Positions 26,760-37,455 of a stretch of DNA of 64,000 nucleotides are shown here, piece after piece. Both the position numbers and the translations under genes were made by a program. Position 1 is the first letter of the stretch, and the number at the start of each line of letters is the position of its first letter. The stretch lies in contig JADJBE010000005.1 in the NCBI GenBank assembly GCA_016703895.1, positions 124,001-188,000 on the forward strand, written 5' to 3'. This stretch comes from Pseudomonadota bacterium (GTDB lineage Bacteria; Pseudomonadota; Gammaproteobacteria; Steroidobacterales; Steroidobacteraceae). The notes beneath the pieces were generated by a model, which was given only the letters and a program-made list of their open reading frames with translations, did no database searches and was not told where the DNA came from.

Positions 26760-29340
26760 ATGTCGTCCATTTCGCTGCCTATGAAAGCTGCGGGCGCGTT
26801 CGTGTTCGCCCTCGGCGCTGCGTCTGCGCCACAGCCACTGCTGGCACAGACTGACGCGACCGCCAACGGCGCCTTCGAAATTCAAGAGGTGCTGGTCACG
26901 GCCCGTAAGCGCGAGGAATCGCTGCAGGACGTGCCACTGTCGGTAACGGCACTTAATGCGTCGAGCATCGAAGAACTGCGCATCGTCACCCCCGACGATA
27001 TTTCCCGCTTCACTCCCGGACTCTCAATCGTGTCGGGCTTTGGTCGATCGGGCACTGAGCGCCCAACGATGCGCGGTCAGACAAATATCCAAGGCGCGCC
27101 AAATGCGTCGTTCTTTATCGACGGGGTGTATGTCGCGGGCGGTTCGCTCGCAACAGAAACAAGCAACCTTGAGCGCATCGAGGTCATCAAGGCCCGCAGG
27201 CCGCGCTCTACGGCCGCGCGACGTTCGCCGGCGCCATCAATTACATCACCAAGCGACCCACTAACGAGTTGTCTGGCAAGCTGAGTGTCACTGCTGCACA
27301 ACACGGTGAAACCGATATCGTCGGTTCGTTGAGCGGCCCACTCGTCCAGGACAAACTGTTGTTCTATGTGGGCGCACGCCATTACAGCTACGACGGCGAA
27401 TACACCAACCTGTTCGACCTGACGAGAGCCGGCCAACAGAACAGCGATTCCGGTACGGTCAAGTTGCTCTGGACGCCTACCGAGAGCTTCGAAGCAACTC
27501 TGCTCGCGACGATGGCCAAGGACGATGATCCCGGCGCGATCCCGATCGGCTTGCAGGGGCGCGCATTCAACAACTGCCAGTTGCGCGTACTGAATGGCAC
27601 GGCGGCCAATAATTTCGCCGGTACCATTCTGCCGCGCTCGCCAGGCTATCAGTGCGGTACGGTTTTAGGTGCCGATCAGCTGACCGTCAATCAGCGCGGC
27701 GACATTCTCCCCGAGCAAGGCTCACGCCGTGACGACATGCGCTTCGCACTCACCACCAAGACCAGTTTTGGTGGCGGCTTTGAGCTGACAACCGTCACCG
27801 GCTATCACGAGCAAGAGAGTCAAAATCAGCTCGACCAGTCATACGACGCGTACGACACGTTTACCAATGCGTTCGGTGCCTCGCAGATCGGTGCGTTCTG
27901 GAGTGGCAGCGCGAGCGAAAGCGATGATTTCTCGCAGGAAATTCGCCTCGACTCGCCGGCCGAAGAGCGCTTTCGCTGGCGCGTCGGTGGTTACTACCTG
28001 AAAGCCAATGACGACGATACCAAGAACAAAAAGTACATACCGCTCGGCACAACCTTGAATGTCGCCGGCACTACCGATTGCGTCAACTTTGGCTCCTACA
28101 TAGAATGCCCGCAATCGACGGTTGAACCACTTGGCCTGCGTGAACTAAGCAACCGCGCTGTGTTTGCCGATATCGAGTATGACTTCACCGACAAACTCAC
28201 CGCCACTTTCGAAGCGCGCTACGCGATCGAAAAACAGGAGCAGATCAACACCCAAACCGTGGGCACGCTGAACTGTGTACTACCGACCAACACGCCAGGG
28301 GTGACCCTCGACGCCTGCAAGTTCACCGGTGAATTCAAGAGCACCACACCGCGCCTCACGCTGCGGTATGAGGCGAGCCCAGCCGCCACTTACTACTTCA
28401 ACGCGGCCAAAGGCACCAAACCCGGTGGTTTCAATTCGATCACAGCGGTCCAGACGGGCATCAACACCAACGTCGACGTCAAATCGACCTATGACGAAGA
28501 AGAGTCCAATGTTCTTGAGGTCGGTGGCAAGTTTGTCTTTTAGATCGGCGCGCCAATCTCAACGTCGCACTCTTCTACACGGACCTAACGGGTCAGCAGC
28601 TCACGTCAAATATTGTGGGTTCGGTCAACGGTGCGGCAGTCGTGAACTCCTTCACTGCCAATATCGGTGCGACCGAAATCAAGGGACTTGAGCTGGACGG
28701 CAGTTTTCGTATCACCGAGGCCTGGGATGTACGTGGCACGTTCTCGTTCATCGACTCAAAAGTTAAAGACTTCTTCGATAACAACCAGGTCAACCTGACC
28801 AGTCCGAATGGCCGGATCCAACCCAACCCGTCTTCCTCCGGACCCGTCTTGTTCTGCAATAATGCACCGCCTGCGGCCCAGGTCCCGGGCCGCCCAGCCT
28901 GCGCAGACGCCATTGCGGCAGACCTCGCCGCCTATGGCGGCGTCGATGGCAACACCCAGCCGCGCACGCCCAAAGTGCAGGCCTCGTTGTCATCGAGCTA
29001 TAGAGGTACGTTCAGCAATGGCCTCGACTGGCGCGTCAGTGGCGATGTGACCTACGAAGGATCCAAGTACGGCCAGGTCGATAACTTCAACGAGACAGGC
29101 GCGCGCACCTACGTGGGTGCACGAGTCGCGCTCATCAGCGATCACTGGGATTTGACCCTGTGGGGCAAAAACCTGACCGACGACGACACGCCACTCGATA
29201 TCCTGCGCTGGGTCGATACGCGCGGCCTCAATGCCGGCACGTATTTCGCGGCAGCCAACGGTGGGATCACACCTCGCGCCTTTGCCCTGAGCTTGCCGCG
29301 CGGTCGTCAGATTGGTGTGACGGCAGCCTATCGGTTCTAG
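26760..29340 (+). pseudogene. TonB-dependent receptor, broken by two frameshifts
   Basis: This is an outer-membrane TonB-dependent transporter of about 860 residues when rejoined. It has a signal peptide (1-30), a TonB box region EIQEVLVTARKREESLQDVP, a plug domain with PTMRGQ and IDGVYVAGG, and a beta barrel ending in VTAAYRF with the C-terminal Phe. The frame shifts near 27189-27195 (one G missing in AAGGCCC; restoring it gives IEVIKGPQAALYGRATFAG). It shifts again near 28538-28541 (one T missing in CTTTTAG, restoring FVFLDRRANLNVALFYTD). Both lie in short homopolymers and may be indel errors. Such receptors import siderophores, vitamins or organic nutrients; the ligand is unknown. Confidence 0.85.
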
Positions 29341-29357
29341 TTAGACACTAACGCTGG

Positions 29358-29391
29358 CCCGCTGATGCTGAGATAACTCGGCATCAGCGGG
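29358..29391. terminator. Bidirectional terminator between TonB receptor and MmgE/PrpD gene
   Basis: An 11-bp perfect stem (29358-29368 with 29381-29391) and a 12-nt loop lie between the convergent receptor and MmgE/PrpD genes, overlapping the last codons of the latter. Confidence 0.6.
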
Positions 29392-30778
29392 CGGCTGCGG
29401 TCAGCCGCATGACGTCCGCGACATCGCGAAGCTGCGCGAACCGCCGCACGTGCTCGATGATCTGACCCGCCTGGTCTACGGATAGCTGCTGGCCCGCGAG
29501 CCTGCGAAATTTCTCCTCGACTTCGTGGCTTGTCAGTGGCCGCCGGGGATAGCCGCGTGCGCAAGGCGCTGAGGCCACGAGACGCTCGCCCGACACCAGA
29601 CGCACTTCCACCTCGGCAGGATGCGCCAATGGCGGGCGGACATCGGCTGGCCAGTCTGCATCGGGCCGCGGTTTGAGTCTCACGCGCTCCAGAAAAGCCT
29701 GTAACCGCGGCCGCATGACACCGGCATCCGTAAACGTCTCTGGCACGATCTGCCGGTCGAACAACGCCGCCGCCACGACATACTCGAGACTGTACTTGCC
29801 CTGATCGCCCGTCTGCGGCCGCGGGTAGACCAGCACTGTTGCCAGCAGCGGCTCGGCGGTCACCACGATCTCCTGCACGCTGTCGGGCGCGATGTTGTGC
29901 TGCTGGACGAGCTCAAGTACGAGATCGGCAGGCGTGTGGGTCAGGCCGCAGCACGGATGAATCTTGAGGCCAATGCCCGGCGACACGATGCTGTAAGGGT
30001 CGCCGAGTCGTTCAACCAATTTGCTCGTGTCGAACTCATCCGCATAAAACGCGTGCCCAAAACCACTGGCGTCGCCCAACACGTCCGGATTTGCGCTGGC
30101 GCCCTCTTTGGCGAGCATTGCCGCCATGACACCACTGCGACTGGCATGACCTACCTGCAGCGCCTTCGTCATGGTGCCGAAATTGGCCTGCAAGCCACTG
30201 GCAAACGAACCCGCAATACCCATCGCGACGGCAATTTGCTGCGCTGAGCAATCAAGCAAGCGAGCGGCGGCGGCGGCCGTGGCCAGCGCCCCGTACACCG
30301 AGGTCCGATGCCAGCCTCGCATCTGCGCGTGCGTCGCGAGCGCCACCCGATAAAAGACCTCGAGGCCCACGATATAGGCGCCCAGTACCGCCCGGCCGCT
30401 ACTGTGCTGCCGCTCGCCAACGGCCATTAGGCCCGGCACGAGCATTGCGCTCGGATGAGCAACCGTGCCAGCGGCGGTGTCATCCATGTCTGGCGCGTGC
30501 GCCAGCGTGCCGTTTATCCAGGCCGCTGTTGCAACCGACGTTCGCTGCTTCAGCCCAATTGCCGTCACGCCATCGTGTGAACCGGTCGCTGGCAGTGAAC
30601 CAAACGCGTCGCCCCCCTCCATCCGCAAGACAAGTGCACCGGCTGGCGAGCATACTGCGCCTAACGACACGCCTAACGAGTCGAGCATCAGCAGGGGCGC
30701 ACGGTCTACTGCCGGTGGCGGCAACGCCTCCCAGTCTGTGTTGGCGACGAACTCGGCGACCTTTGCAGTAACGTTCAC
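29384..30778 (-). CDS. MmgE/PrpD-family protein (first copy)
   Basis: About 464 residues. The family includes 2-methylcitrate dehydratase, cis-aconitate decarboxylase and iminodisuccinate epimerase. Visible family blocks are INGTLAHAPDMDD with the following HPSAMLVPGL, MRGWHRTSVYGALA and KIHPCCGLTHTPADL. The start is probably GTG at 30778; a TTG at 30802 is also possible and neither has a strong ribosome-binding site. It lies 42 bp after the NERD gene, downstream of the thr operon on the same strand. Exact reaction cannot be told from sequence; PrpD-like companions prpB and prpC are absent. Confidence 0.85.
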   Translation of the reverse strand: MNVTAKVAEFVANTDWEALPPPAVDRAPLLMLDSLGVSLGAVCSPAGALVLRMEGGDAFGSLPATGSHDGVTAIGLKQRTSVATAAWINGTLAHAPDMDDTAAGTVAHPSAMLVPGLMAVGERQHSSGRAVLGAYIVGLEVFYRVALATHAQMRGWHRTSVYGALATAAAAARLLDCSAQQIAVAMGIAGSFASGLQANFGTMTKALQVGHASRSGVMAAMLAKEGASANPDVLGDASGFGHAFYADEFDTSKLVERLGDPYSIVSPGIGLKIHPCCGLTHTPADLVLELVQQHNIAPDSVQEIVVTAEPLLATVLVYPRPQTGDQGKYSLEYVVAAALFDRQIVPETFTDAGVMRPRLQAFLERVRLKPRPDADWPADVRPPLAHPAEVEVRLVSGERLVASAPCARGYPRRPLTSHEVEEKFRRLAGQQLSVDQAGQIIEHVRRFAQLRDVADVMRLTAAAR

Positions 30779-30820
30779 GTGCTTCAGCGTAGCCTGATAC
30801 AAAATCGCACCGCGGGTCGT

Positions 30821-31430
30821 TCAGGCCACCGCACGCGGCTTGTGCAGCGAACTTGGCTGCAGTACCTGCTTCAGCGCCACCCAGCCGTCCTGATAACGCG
30901 AAGTCGCCGCTTCAACCTGCGTGCGCTCCATGGGTGGGAATTCCGACAGCATCGCATCCAGCTTTACGGTCCACTTCGGCAGGCCTTTCGGAAAGGTCGC
31001 ACGGCGCGAAAAATACGATGCGCCCTTCGACCGGAACATCCTTGGCGATCAACTTGACTGCAGCGATCCGGTCGTACATCGGATTGAGCGGGTTGGGAAA
31101 TGTCGTGCGCTCGCCGCCGTTCATGAGCGTCCATTCTGTCATCTGGTCGCCACCGAATATATTGCCGCGCAAGTCACGCCAATCGAGGATCACGATGCCG
31201 CGGGCATGCAACAGCAGGAAATCGAGGTGGTAGGACCCACCGCTGCCGTCAGGTACCAGCACGTTCTCCTGATAGTCCGCGGCGCCGTTCGTCAGCAGCT
31301 CCACCTTCTGTCGTCGGATCCGTCTGGCGCGGTACATCCTGATCGCCAGCCACGCACCGATCCCCGCGAGAATAGCGGCGACCGCCGCAATGGCAAGCTC
31401 GAACGCGGGGCTATTGCTGACACTATTCAA
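30821..31430 (-). pseudogene. NERD-domain membrane protein, one frameshift
   Basis: The protein has an N-terminal membrane helix (about residues 10-31) and a nuclease-related domain: ADYQENVLVP, YHLDFLLLHARGIVILDWRDLRG. The frame breaks in the TTTTT run at 31009-31013 (coding strand). Removing one T continues the product as RRATFPKGLPKW to ALKQVLQPSSLHKP, about 203 residues in all. The start codon is uncertain (TTG at 31430). It lies 8 bp after thrC on the same strand. NERD proteins are suspected nucleases; no role is known here. Confidence 0.7.
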
Positions 31431-31438
31431 GGTAACAG

Positions 31439-32775
31439 TTAGTGTGACAAAGCATGCCGCAATGCCGCAACTTCTCCCGGTAGATCTTCGACCTGAGTCT
31501 CACGAGCAAACAGTGCCGCCAGCGATTCCGGCACGGCAACCTCGAGGCCAAGTATGGGCTCTACGATCTCACGAAACTTGGCGGGATGGGCTGTCGCAAC
31601 GATGACCCAAGGTCCGCTGGTTTTGCCATGCGACTTGCGACGCGCATAGGCCTCGGCCGCGGTGGCCGTGTGCGGACACCAGATCTGACCCCAGCCGCGG
31701 TAGTCGGCTTCGATTCGAGCCCGAATAGCGGCATCATCCACACTGTCCGCACCCACCGCCTTGCGTAGCTCGGCAACAGCGGGAAACAAGACCTGCAACC
31801 GTTCCATATTGCTGGGGTTGCCGACATCCATCGCCGAGGCAAGCGTGGCGACGCTGGGTCGGGGTTGCCAGTCCCCCGTTTGCAGATAGTCCGGCACTGT
31901 CCGATTGGCATTGTGTGCCAACACGACGGCGTCGATGGGCAGGCCGACCTGCCGGGCCCAGATGCACGCCACTGCGTTGCCCAGGTTGCCGGCCGGAATG
32001 ACGAAAGACGCCGACTCGCCCGAGCGTCGCCAAACCGCCAGACTCGCCGCCGCGTAGTAGACCATTTGCGGCAGCAACCGCCCATTGATTGATGCTATTA
32101 GCAGACGACAAATCGAACCGTGTGCGTAGCGCCGAGTCGAGGAACGCTTGTTTCACCATGTGCTGGCAATCATCAAATGTACCGGCAACCCGGAAACGAC
32201 CGCACGTTCTCCCCCCAGCAGGTGAGCTGACGCTCCTGGGTGGGCGATACCACACCACGCGGATACAACACCGAAACAAGCGCTGCTGGCCGCCGATGAA
32301 ATGCAGCTGCGACGGCACCACCGGTATCGCCCGACGTGGCAACCAGAATGTTGAGTGGCCGTGCGGCCCCTTGTCGGATCCGACTAAGCGAAGCTGCCAG
32401 AAAGCGCGCGCCGAAATCCCTGAACGCGGCGGTTGGCCCGTGGAACAACTCGAGCACGCTCACCGCGCCAGAGGAATCGAGCGGCACCAGCGGCGCGGCA
32501 AAGTCAAACGCTTCGCGGCAAACTGCAGTTAGCTCAGCAGCGAGCGGGTCGCCCCGCAAGAACGGCGTTAGCAACCGCTCGCCGATACTGGCAAGGTCAT
32601 CGCAGCCGGCAAAATCAGTTGGCTCGAGCCGCGGCCATTGAGTGGGTATATACAAACCACCGTCAGGCGCGAGGCCGCGCTCGAGCGCTTGCGAGAACGA
32701 AATGGGTTGCGCGTCGGCAGACCGGGTACTGCGGAACTGCATCGCTGGCGCCACGGCCGTGGCGGCGCTGGTCAT
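31439..32775 (-). pseudogene. thrC: Threonine synthase with two frameshifts and a substituted PLP lysine
   Basis: It would convert phosphohomoserine to threonine. Conserved blocks are LELFHGPTAAF, ATSGDTGGAVA, SSANSIN, GRLLPQMVYY and TAHPAKFREIVE. The frame shifts near 32189-32196 (join VRSFRVAGTFDD) and near 32083-32095 (join SSANSIN to GRLLPQM). The family has HGPTxAFKDFG with Lys forming the PLP Schiff base; here residue 119 is Arg (AGG at 32421-32419). It overlaps thrB by 4 bp and so is the normal third gene of a thr operon. With three lesions it may be inactive, unless the sequence is in error. Confidence 0.85.
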
Positions 32776-33731
32776 GCCGGCAAAACCCGTGCACCCACTG
32801 GTTCGATCGGGACGATCCAGGTATCGGCGTCGATCCCCGCACGGACGAACTGGGCCAGCATGTCACGTCGTACGGCCTCGGCCTCGGCCTCGAGACTCCA
32901 GGCAAACACGGTTGGGCCGGCACCGGAAATCGAGCACCCGAGCGCACCTGCCGCCAACGCAGCGTTGCGCACACTGTCGAAGCCCGGTATCAGCTGCTGC
33001 CGCTGCGGCTGAATCACCACGTCTTCGAATGACGCACGAATCATGTCCAGATCGTCGGTATAACAACCGGAGATAAACCCCGCCAGGTTGGCGGTCTGCC
33101 AGACAAAATCGGACATCTCGACCGAGCCCTTGAGGATGCCCCGAGCGTCCCGTGTCGACATAAACATATGCGGATGCGCAAGGACTGCGCGGATACCGGC
33201 TGGCACCGGTACCTGCTTGACTCGCGGTTGATCGATACCGACCGTGAGCACCAAACCACCGAACAGCGACGGCGCGATATTATCGACATGCAGCGAACCG
33301 CTCGAAACGGCCTCGCCCTGCATCGCAAACTTCAGTAGCTCGATCTTGGACAACGGTTCTGACAAGAGTGCGTTGGCCGCAACGACGGCAGCGACCGCTG
33401 ATGCGGCAGACCCACCCAGTCCAGAGCCCAATGGAATTCCTTTGTCGAGGTGCAGCTCGATGCCAAAGCCTGGATCAAGGTCCTCGAGCATCGCCATCAA
33501 GGCGCGGCCCGCCGTGTTTTTCTCCGGCTCGCGTGGGATATCGCTGACCACACCCGTCGCCCGCGAGATAACAACTCCCGGCGAGTCCGAACGGATCACC
33601 GTTGCGCGATCGCCGAGCGCATCGACTGAGAAACCCAGGATATCGAAGCCGATCGCCACATTGCCGACCGACGCTGGGGCAAACGCCGTCGCCTTCGCAA
33701 GGCCGCTGGTGCTTGAACGCCGCTGCGTCAC
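32772..33731 (-). CDS. thrB: Homoserine kinase
   Basis: This GHMP-fold kinase phosphorylates homoserine for threonine synthesis. The 319-residue protein shows PASVGNVAIGFDILG near the N-terminus, the ATP-binding GIPLGSGLGGSAASAVAA loop (about 96-113) and the C-terminal GCSISGAGPTVFAW. It overlaps thrA and thrC by 4 bp at each end, a tightly coupled operon. Confidence 0.95.
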   Translation of the reverse strand: MTQRRSSTSGLAKATAFAPASVGNVAIGFDILGFSVDALGDRATVIRSDSPGVVISRATGVVSDIPREPEKNTAGRALMAMLEDLDPGFGIELHLDKGIPLGSGLGGSAASAVAAVVAANALLSEPLSKIELLKFAMQGEAVSSGSLHVDNIAPSLFGGLVLTVGIDQPRVKQVPVPAGIRAVLAHPHMFMSTRDARGILKGSVEMSDFVWQTANLAGFISGCYTDDLDMIRASFEDVVIQPQRQQLIPGFDSVRNAALAAGALGCSISGAGPTVFAWSLEAEAEAVRRDMLAQFVRAGIDADTWIVPIEPVGARVLPA

Positions 33732-36217
33732 AAACGTGCGCCCAAATAAGCGGCCAACCGCAACAGATCCGCGAACACGCCGCCGGCGGTAACTTCAGGC
33801 CCAGCTCCCGGCCCCTGGACGATCAGCGGATTCTTGTTGTAACGCGTGGTCGCGAATCGCACCACATTGTCGGTCAACGCAATATTCGCGAAGGCGTGAC
33901 TCGTGTCGACCTCGGCTACGCCAACGGTGGCTTTGCCATCCGCGGTTAAGCGGCCGACATAGCGCAGAACCTTGCCGCGTGCTTTGGCAGCATCGAAGCG
34001 CTCGCGCATGGCCGCGTCCGAACCCGGCAACTGGTCGAGAAACTCGTCGATCGACAGCGACTCCAGACCCGCCGGCACCAGACTCTCGACCTCTACGTCT
34101 TGCAGCTCAAGCTTACGACCCATCTCGCGACCCAGAATGGTCAGCTTGCGCGCGACGTCCGTGCCCGACAGATCATCGCGCGGATCCGGCTCTGTGTAGC
34201 CGAGCTGCTTGGCCTCGCGCACGATCGCCGAGAACTGCTTGCTGCCGTCATAGACGTTGAAAAGATAGGCCAGCGTGCCTGAGAAAATACCCTCGATACT
34301 GGTGATCCCGTCGCCGGTTTCACGCAAATCGCGCACCGTCTGGATCACGGGCAAGCCGGCGCCAACCGTTGCTTCGTAGAGGTAGTGACTCCCGCCAGCG
34401 CGCCGCGCTTCGCGCAAGGACTCGAAGTACGGCAGCGGACCGCTATTGGCTTTCTTGTTGGGCGTGACGACGTGGATCCCGGCGGCCAACCAGTCGGCGT
34501 AATGCGCAGCGACCGCTTGATCCGCCGTACAATCGATGATAACCGTGTGCGGCAGGTAATCGACCTTGACGTGCTCCACGAATTTGGCCAGATTCGCGTC
34601 GACGCCGTCAGTCTTGAACGCAGCGCGCCAATCACCCATCTCGACCTGCCGTTCAGCTAACAACATGTGTCGCGACGACAGTATGCCGCGCACGCGCAGA
34701 TCGATCTGAAACTCATCACGCAGCCGCGCACTTTCGGCAGCTAACTGGTCGAGCAGCACGCTGCCCACCGTACCCGGACCGATGACGCCGATGGACAAGG
34801 TGTGGGGCGACAGATAGAAACTCGCGTGCACAGCACGCAGCGCTCGAGTCGCGTCTTTGCCGCTGACAACGACGGAAATATTGCGTTCCGAGGCGCCTTG
34901 CGCGATCGCTCGCACATTGACCGCCGCGGCACCCAACGCACTGAAGATCTTCCCCGCCACGCCAGGCAGACCCGCCATGCCGTCGCCCACCACCGCGAGA
35001 ATGGCCAGTTCGCGATCCACCTCGACATTCTGTATCTGGCCGTCTTCGAGTTCGCGCTCGAAAGCCTCGCGGACCACACGTGCCGCGCGCTCGGCCTCGA
35101 TCTCAGGAATGGCGCAGCAAATGGAATGCTCGGAGCTGCCCTGCGAGATGAGAATGACGGAAATCCCCTCTTCTCGCAGCGCGCCAAACAAGCGATGCGC
35201 CGTACCGGGCACGCCGATCATCCCGGCGCCTTCCAGATTCACCAGTGCGATCTTCTCGATACTCGTGATGCCTTTGACCGGCAACGCAGACTTCGGCTCG
35301 GCGCAAATGAGCGAGCCCGGCTTGTCGGGTGCAAAGGTATTGCGGATCCAGATCGGAATGCCGCGCATGACGGCGGGCGCCATGGTTTGTGGATGGATGA
35401 CCTTGGCGCCGAAGTAGGCCAGCTCCATCGCCTCGTCGTAGGACAGCGAGTCGATCACCTTCGCGTGCGGCACGCGACGCGGATCGGCCGACAACACACC
35501 GTCCACGTCGGTCCAGATGTGAATCTCGCTCGCGTCGAGTAGCGCGCCGAATATCGACGCCGAGAAATCACTGCCGTTGCGACCAAGAGTTGTCTGTACG
35601 CCGCGCTTGTCAGCAGCGATATAACCCGTGACGACCAGCGTGCCGTTCGAATTGGACCCCGCGACGCGATGCATGCGAGCACGGGACGCTTCCCAATCTA
35701 CCAATGGCCCGAGCGGGCCCCACTCCACCACGACCACTTCGCGTGCGTCTACCCACCGCGCACTACCGGTACGAGCACCGCGTTGTTCGAGCAGTTCGCG
35801 GAATAGCCGTGTCGACCAAATCTCGCCGTAACCCGCCACCAAGTCACGCACGTTGCGAGCCGCAGAGCGTGTCAATTTGATGGTATGCAGCACGCCCTCG
35901 ATATCGTGCCGATCACGATCGAATGCAGCTAGATATAAGCGGGCGGCCGCGGCTTTCAGCACGCCCTCCGCGATATCGGCGTGGCGAGCGCGCAGCCGGT
36001 CGAGCTCGCCTCGATAGCCGTCATCCTGCGCCTCAGCCAAGTCCACGAGATTGAGCAGCGCGTCTGTAACGCCACGACACGCGGACAGCACGACTGCAAT
36101 TCGGGGGTTTGGGAAAGACTCGACAATGGTCGCAACGCGTCTGAAACAGTCCGCATCAGCAACCGACGATCCGCCAAATTTATGCACGACCCAAGTGGCC
36201 GGGTCTACGGCAGGCAT
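33728..36217 (-). CDS. thrA: Bifunctional aspartokinase / homoserine dehydrogenase
   Basis: The 829-residue fusion has the aspartokinase domain first: KFGGSSVADADCF at 13-25, then GRNGSDFSASIFGALL and WTDVDGVLSADPR. Two ACT regulatory modules follow (about 320-460). The homoserine dehydrogenase domain starts with IGVIGPGTVGSVLLDQL near 478 and carries NKKANSGPL and IEGIFSGTLAYLFN. This is the E. coli ThrA architecture (820 residues), which is feedback-inhibited by threonine. It heads the thrABC operon. No threonine-rich leader peptide was found in the 106-bp upstream gap. Confidence 0.96.
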   Translation of the reverse strand: MPAVDPATWVVHKFGGSSVADADCFRRVATIVESFPNPRIAVVLSACRGVTDALLNLVDLAEAQDDGYRGELDRLRARHADIAEGVLKAAAARLYLAAFDRDRHDIEGVLHTIKLTRSAARNVRDLVAGYGEIWSTRLFRELLEQRGARTGSARWVDAREVVVVEWGPLGPLVDWEASRARMHRVAGSNSNGTLVVTGYIAADKRGVQTTLGRNGSDFSASIFGALLDASEIHIWTDVDGVLSADPRRVPHAKVIDSLSYDEAMELAYFGAKVIHPQTMAPAVMRGIPIWIRNTFAPDKPGSLICAEPKSALPVKGITSIEKIALVNLEGAGMIGVPGTAHRLFGALREEGISVILISQGSSEHSICCAIPEIEAERAARVVREAFERELEDGQIQNVEVDRELAILAVVGDGMAGLPGVAGKIFSALGAAAVNVRAIAQGASERNISVVVSGKDATRALRAVHASFYLSPHTLSIGVIGPGTVGSVLLDQLAAESARLRDEFQIDLRVRGILSSRHMLLAERQVEMGDWRAAFKTDGVDANLAKFVEHVKVDYLPHTVIIDCTADQAVAAHYADWLAAGIHVVTPNKKANSGPLPYFESLREARRAGGSHYLYEATVGAGLPVIQTVRDLRETGDGITSIEGIFSGTLAYLFNVYDGSKQFSAIVREAKQLGYTEPDPRDDLSGTDVARKLTILGREMGRKLELQDVEVESLVPAGLESLSIDEFLDQLPGSDAAMRERFDAAKARGKVLRYVGRLTADGKATVGVAEVDTSHAFANIALTDNVVRFATTRYNKNPLIVQGPGAGPEVTAGGVFADLLRLAAYLGARL

Positions 36218-36244
36218 TGCGACTCGAAATCCGGGATTAATTAG

Positions 36245-36259
36245 GGGGTTGGAAACCCC
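36245..36259 (-). promoter_or_regulatory. Small hairpin in the thrA leader
   Basis: GGGGTT and AACCCC pair perfectly around a 3-nt loop, 28 bp upstream of the thrA ATG. It is short and might be a leader hairpin or part of the divergent promoter region shared with xdhC. Confidence 0.3.
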
Positions 36260-36323
36260 GCGACTGTACTGATCGGCCGCTTACCGCGCAAGCAATCCCG
36301 ACGCAAATGGCATACTTCCGCGC

Positions 36324-37455
36324 ATGTCGACTACATCGCTCCATCGTCTGCTGCCACTGTTCGAGCGTTGCCGCCAGCGCAACGAGGCCGCGGTCTTGGC
36401 AACGGTGTTCAGAACCGCCGGATCCACTTACGCCAAACCGGGCGAACAGATGCTGATTGCCCCCAGCGGCGAGTACGCCGGCCTGCTGTCCGGGGGTTGC
36501 CTGGAAGGTGATTTACGCGAACGCGCCGTCGAGGTACGGCGCAGTGGCACGGCGGCCATCGTGAGCTATGACATGCGTTCCGCCGACGATGAGGTGTTTG
36601 GTCTGGGTTCCGGTTGCGAAGGTGCTATGGACATCTTATTGACGCGCACCGGACCGGCAGAGTCCTGGGAGCCTCTGGCCTCGCTGGCCAGGGCTTTTCG
36701 CGCCGAACTGCCGGCGGTGGCTGCATTTGTCACGGCATCGGCTGATCCATCGGTGCCGCTTGGACAAGTGTTCATGGAGATGCCGAGCAGCGATTTCACC
36801 GCCGTCGAACGTTCGGCGGCGTCTGGTCTGCCCGCGGACTGGGCGGTCGTGCTGCGGGCCGCGATGCGCACCGCCACGGCGGCATCGAATGACCGGCCAG
36901 CAGCCAGCTGGTTCGAATACGAGCAACCGCGCTTACGCGCGCTACTAGTGCCGCTACGACTACCGCCACGGTTGTTAGTTTGCGGCGCCGGGCCCGACGC
37001 CAGGCCCGTAGTCGAGTTAGCAGCTTTTTTGGCCTGGCGAGTGACCGTGGTCGATCATCGGTCGGCATATGCCGATGCCGCACGGTTTGCTCCAGGCACC
37101 GAAGTACTGGAGACTCGGCCAGAGTCGCTGACGGCCGACCTGCAACTGGATCGTTACGACGCAGCCGTGGTCATGAGCCATCATCTGGATTCTGACCTCG
37201 CCTACCTACGTGCTCTGGCACCGACGCGCGTTCCCTACGTTGGCTTGCTTGGACCGGCGGCACGACGCGAACGACTGCTGCGCGGTCGCGGGCCAAGCGC
37301 TACACCGTTGCAGCGACGCTTGCGGGCACCGATCGGTCTCGACATCGGTGGGCGCGCAGCCGGAGTCGATTGCCTTGGCCATCGTCAGCGAGATACATGC
37401 GGTACTGGCAGGCCGCGCAGGCCGGCCGTTTCAGGACACAGCAGGTACGCGCTAG
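36324..37455 (+). pseudogene. XdhC/CoxI-family molybdenum-enzyme maturation protein, one frameshift
   Basis: XdhC-type proteins bind molybdenum cofactor and load it, sulphurated, into xanthine dehydrogenase-family hydroxylases. The N-terminal XdhC domain shows FRTAGSTYAKPGEQML and LLSGGCLEGDL; GLGSGCEGAMDILL precedes the Rossmann-like half with LLVCGAGPDARPVVELA and VGLLGPAARRERLL. After LRAPIGLDIGG the frame is lost. Dropping one G from the run at 37350-37352 restores the usual PESIALAIVSEIHAVLAGR C-terminus ending at 37455. It overlaps the convergent molybdenum hydroxylase gene by 4 bp, which supports a shared role. Confidence 0.85.
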
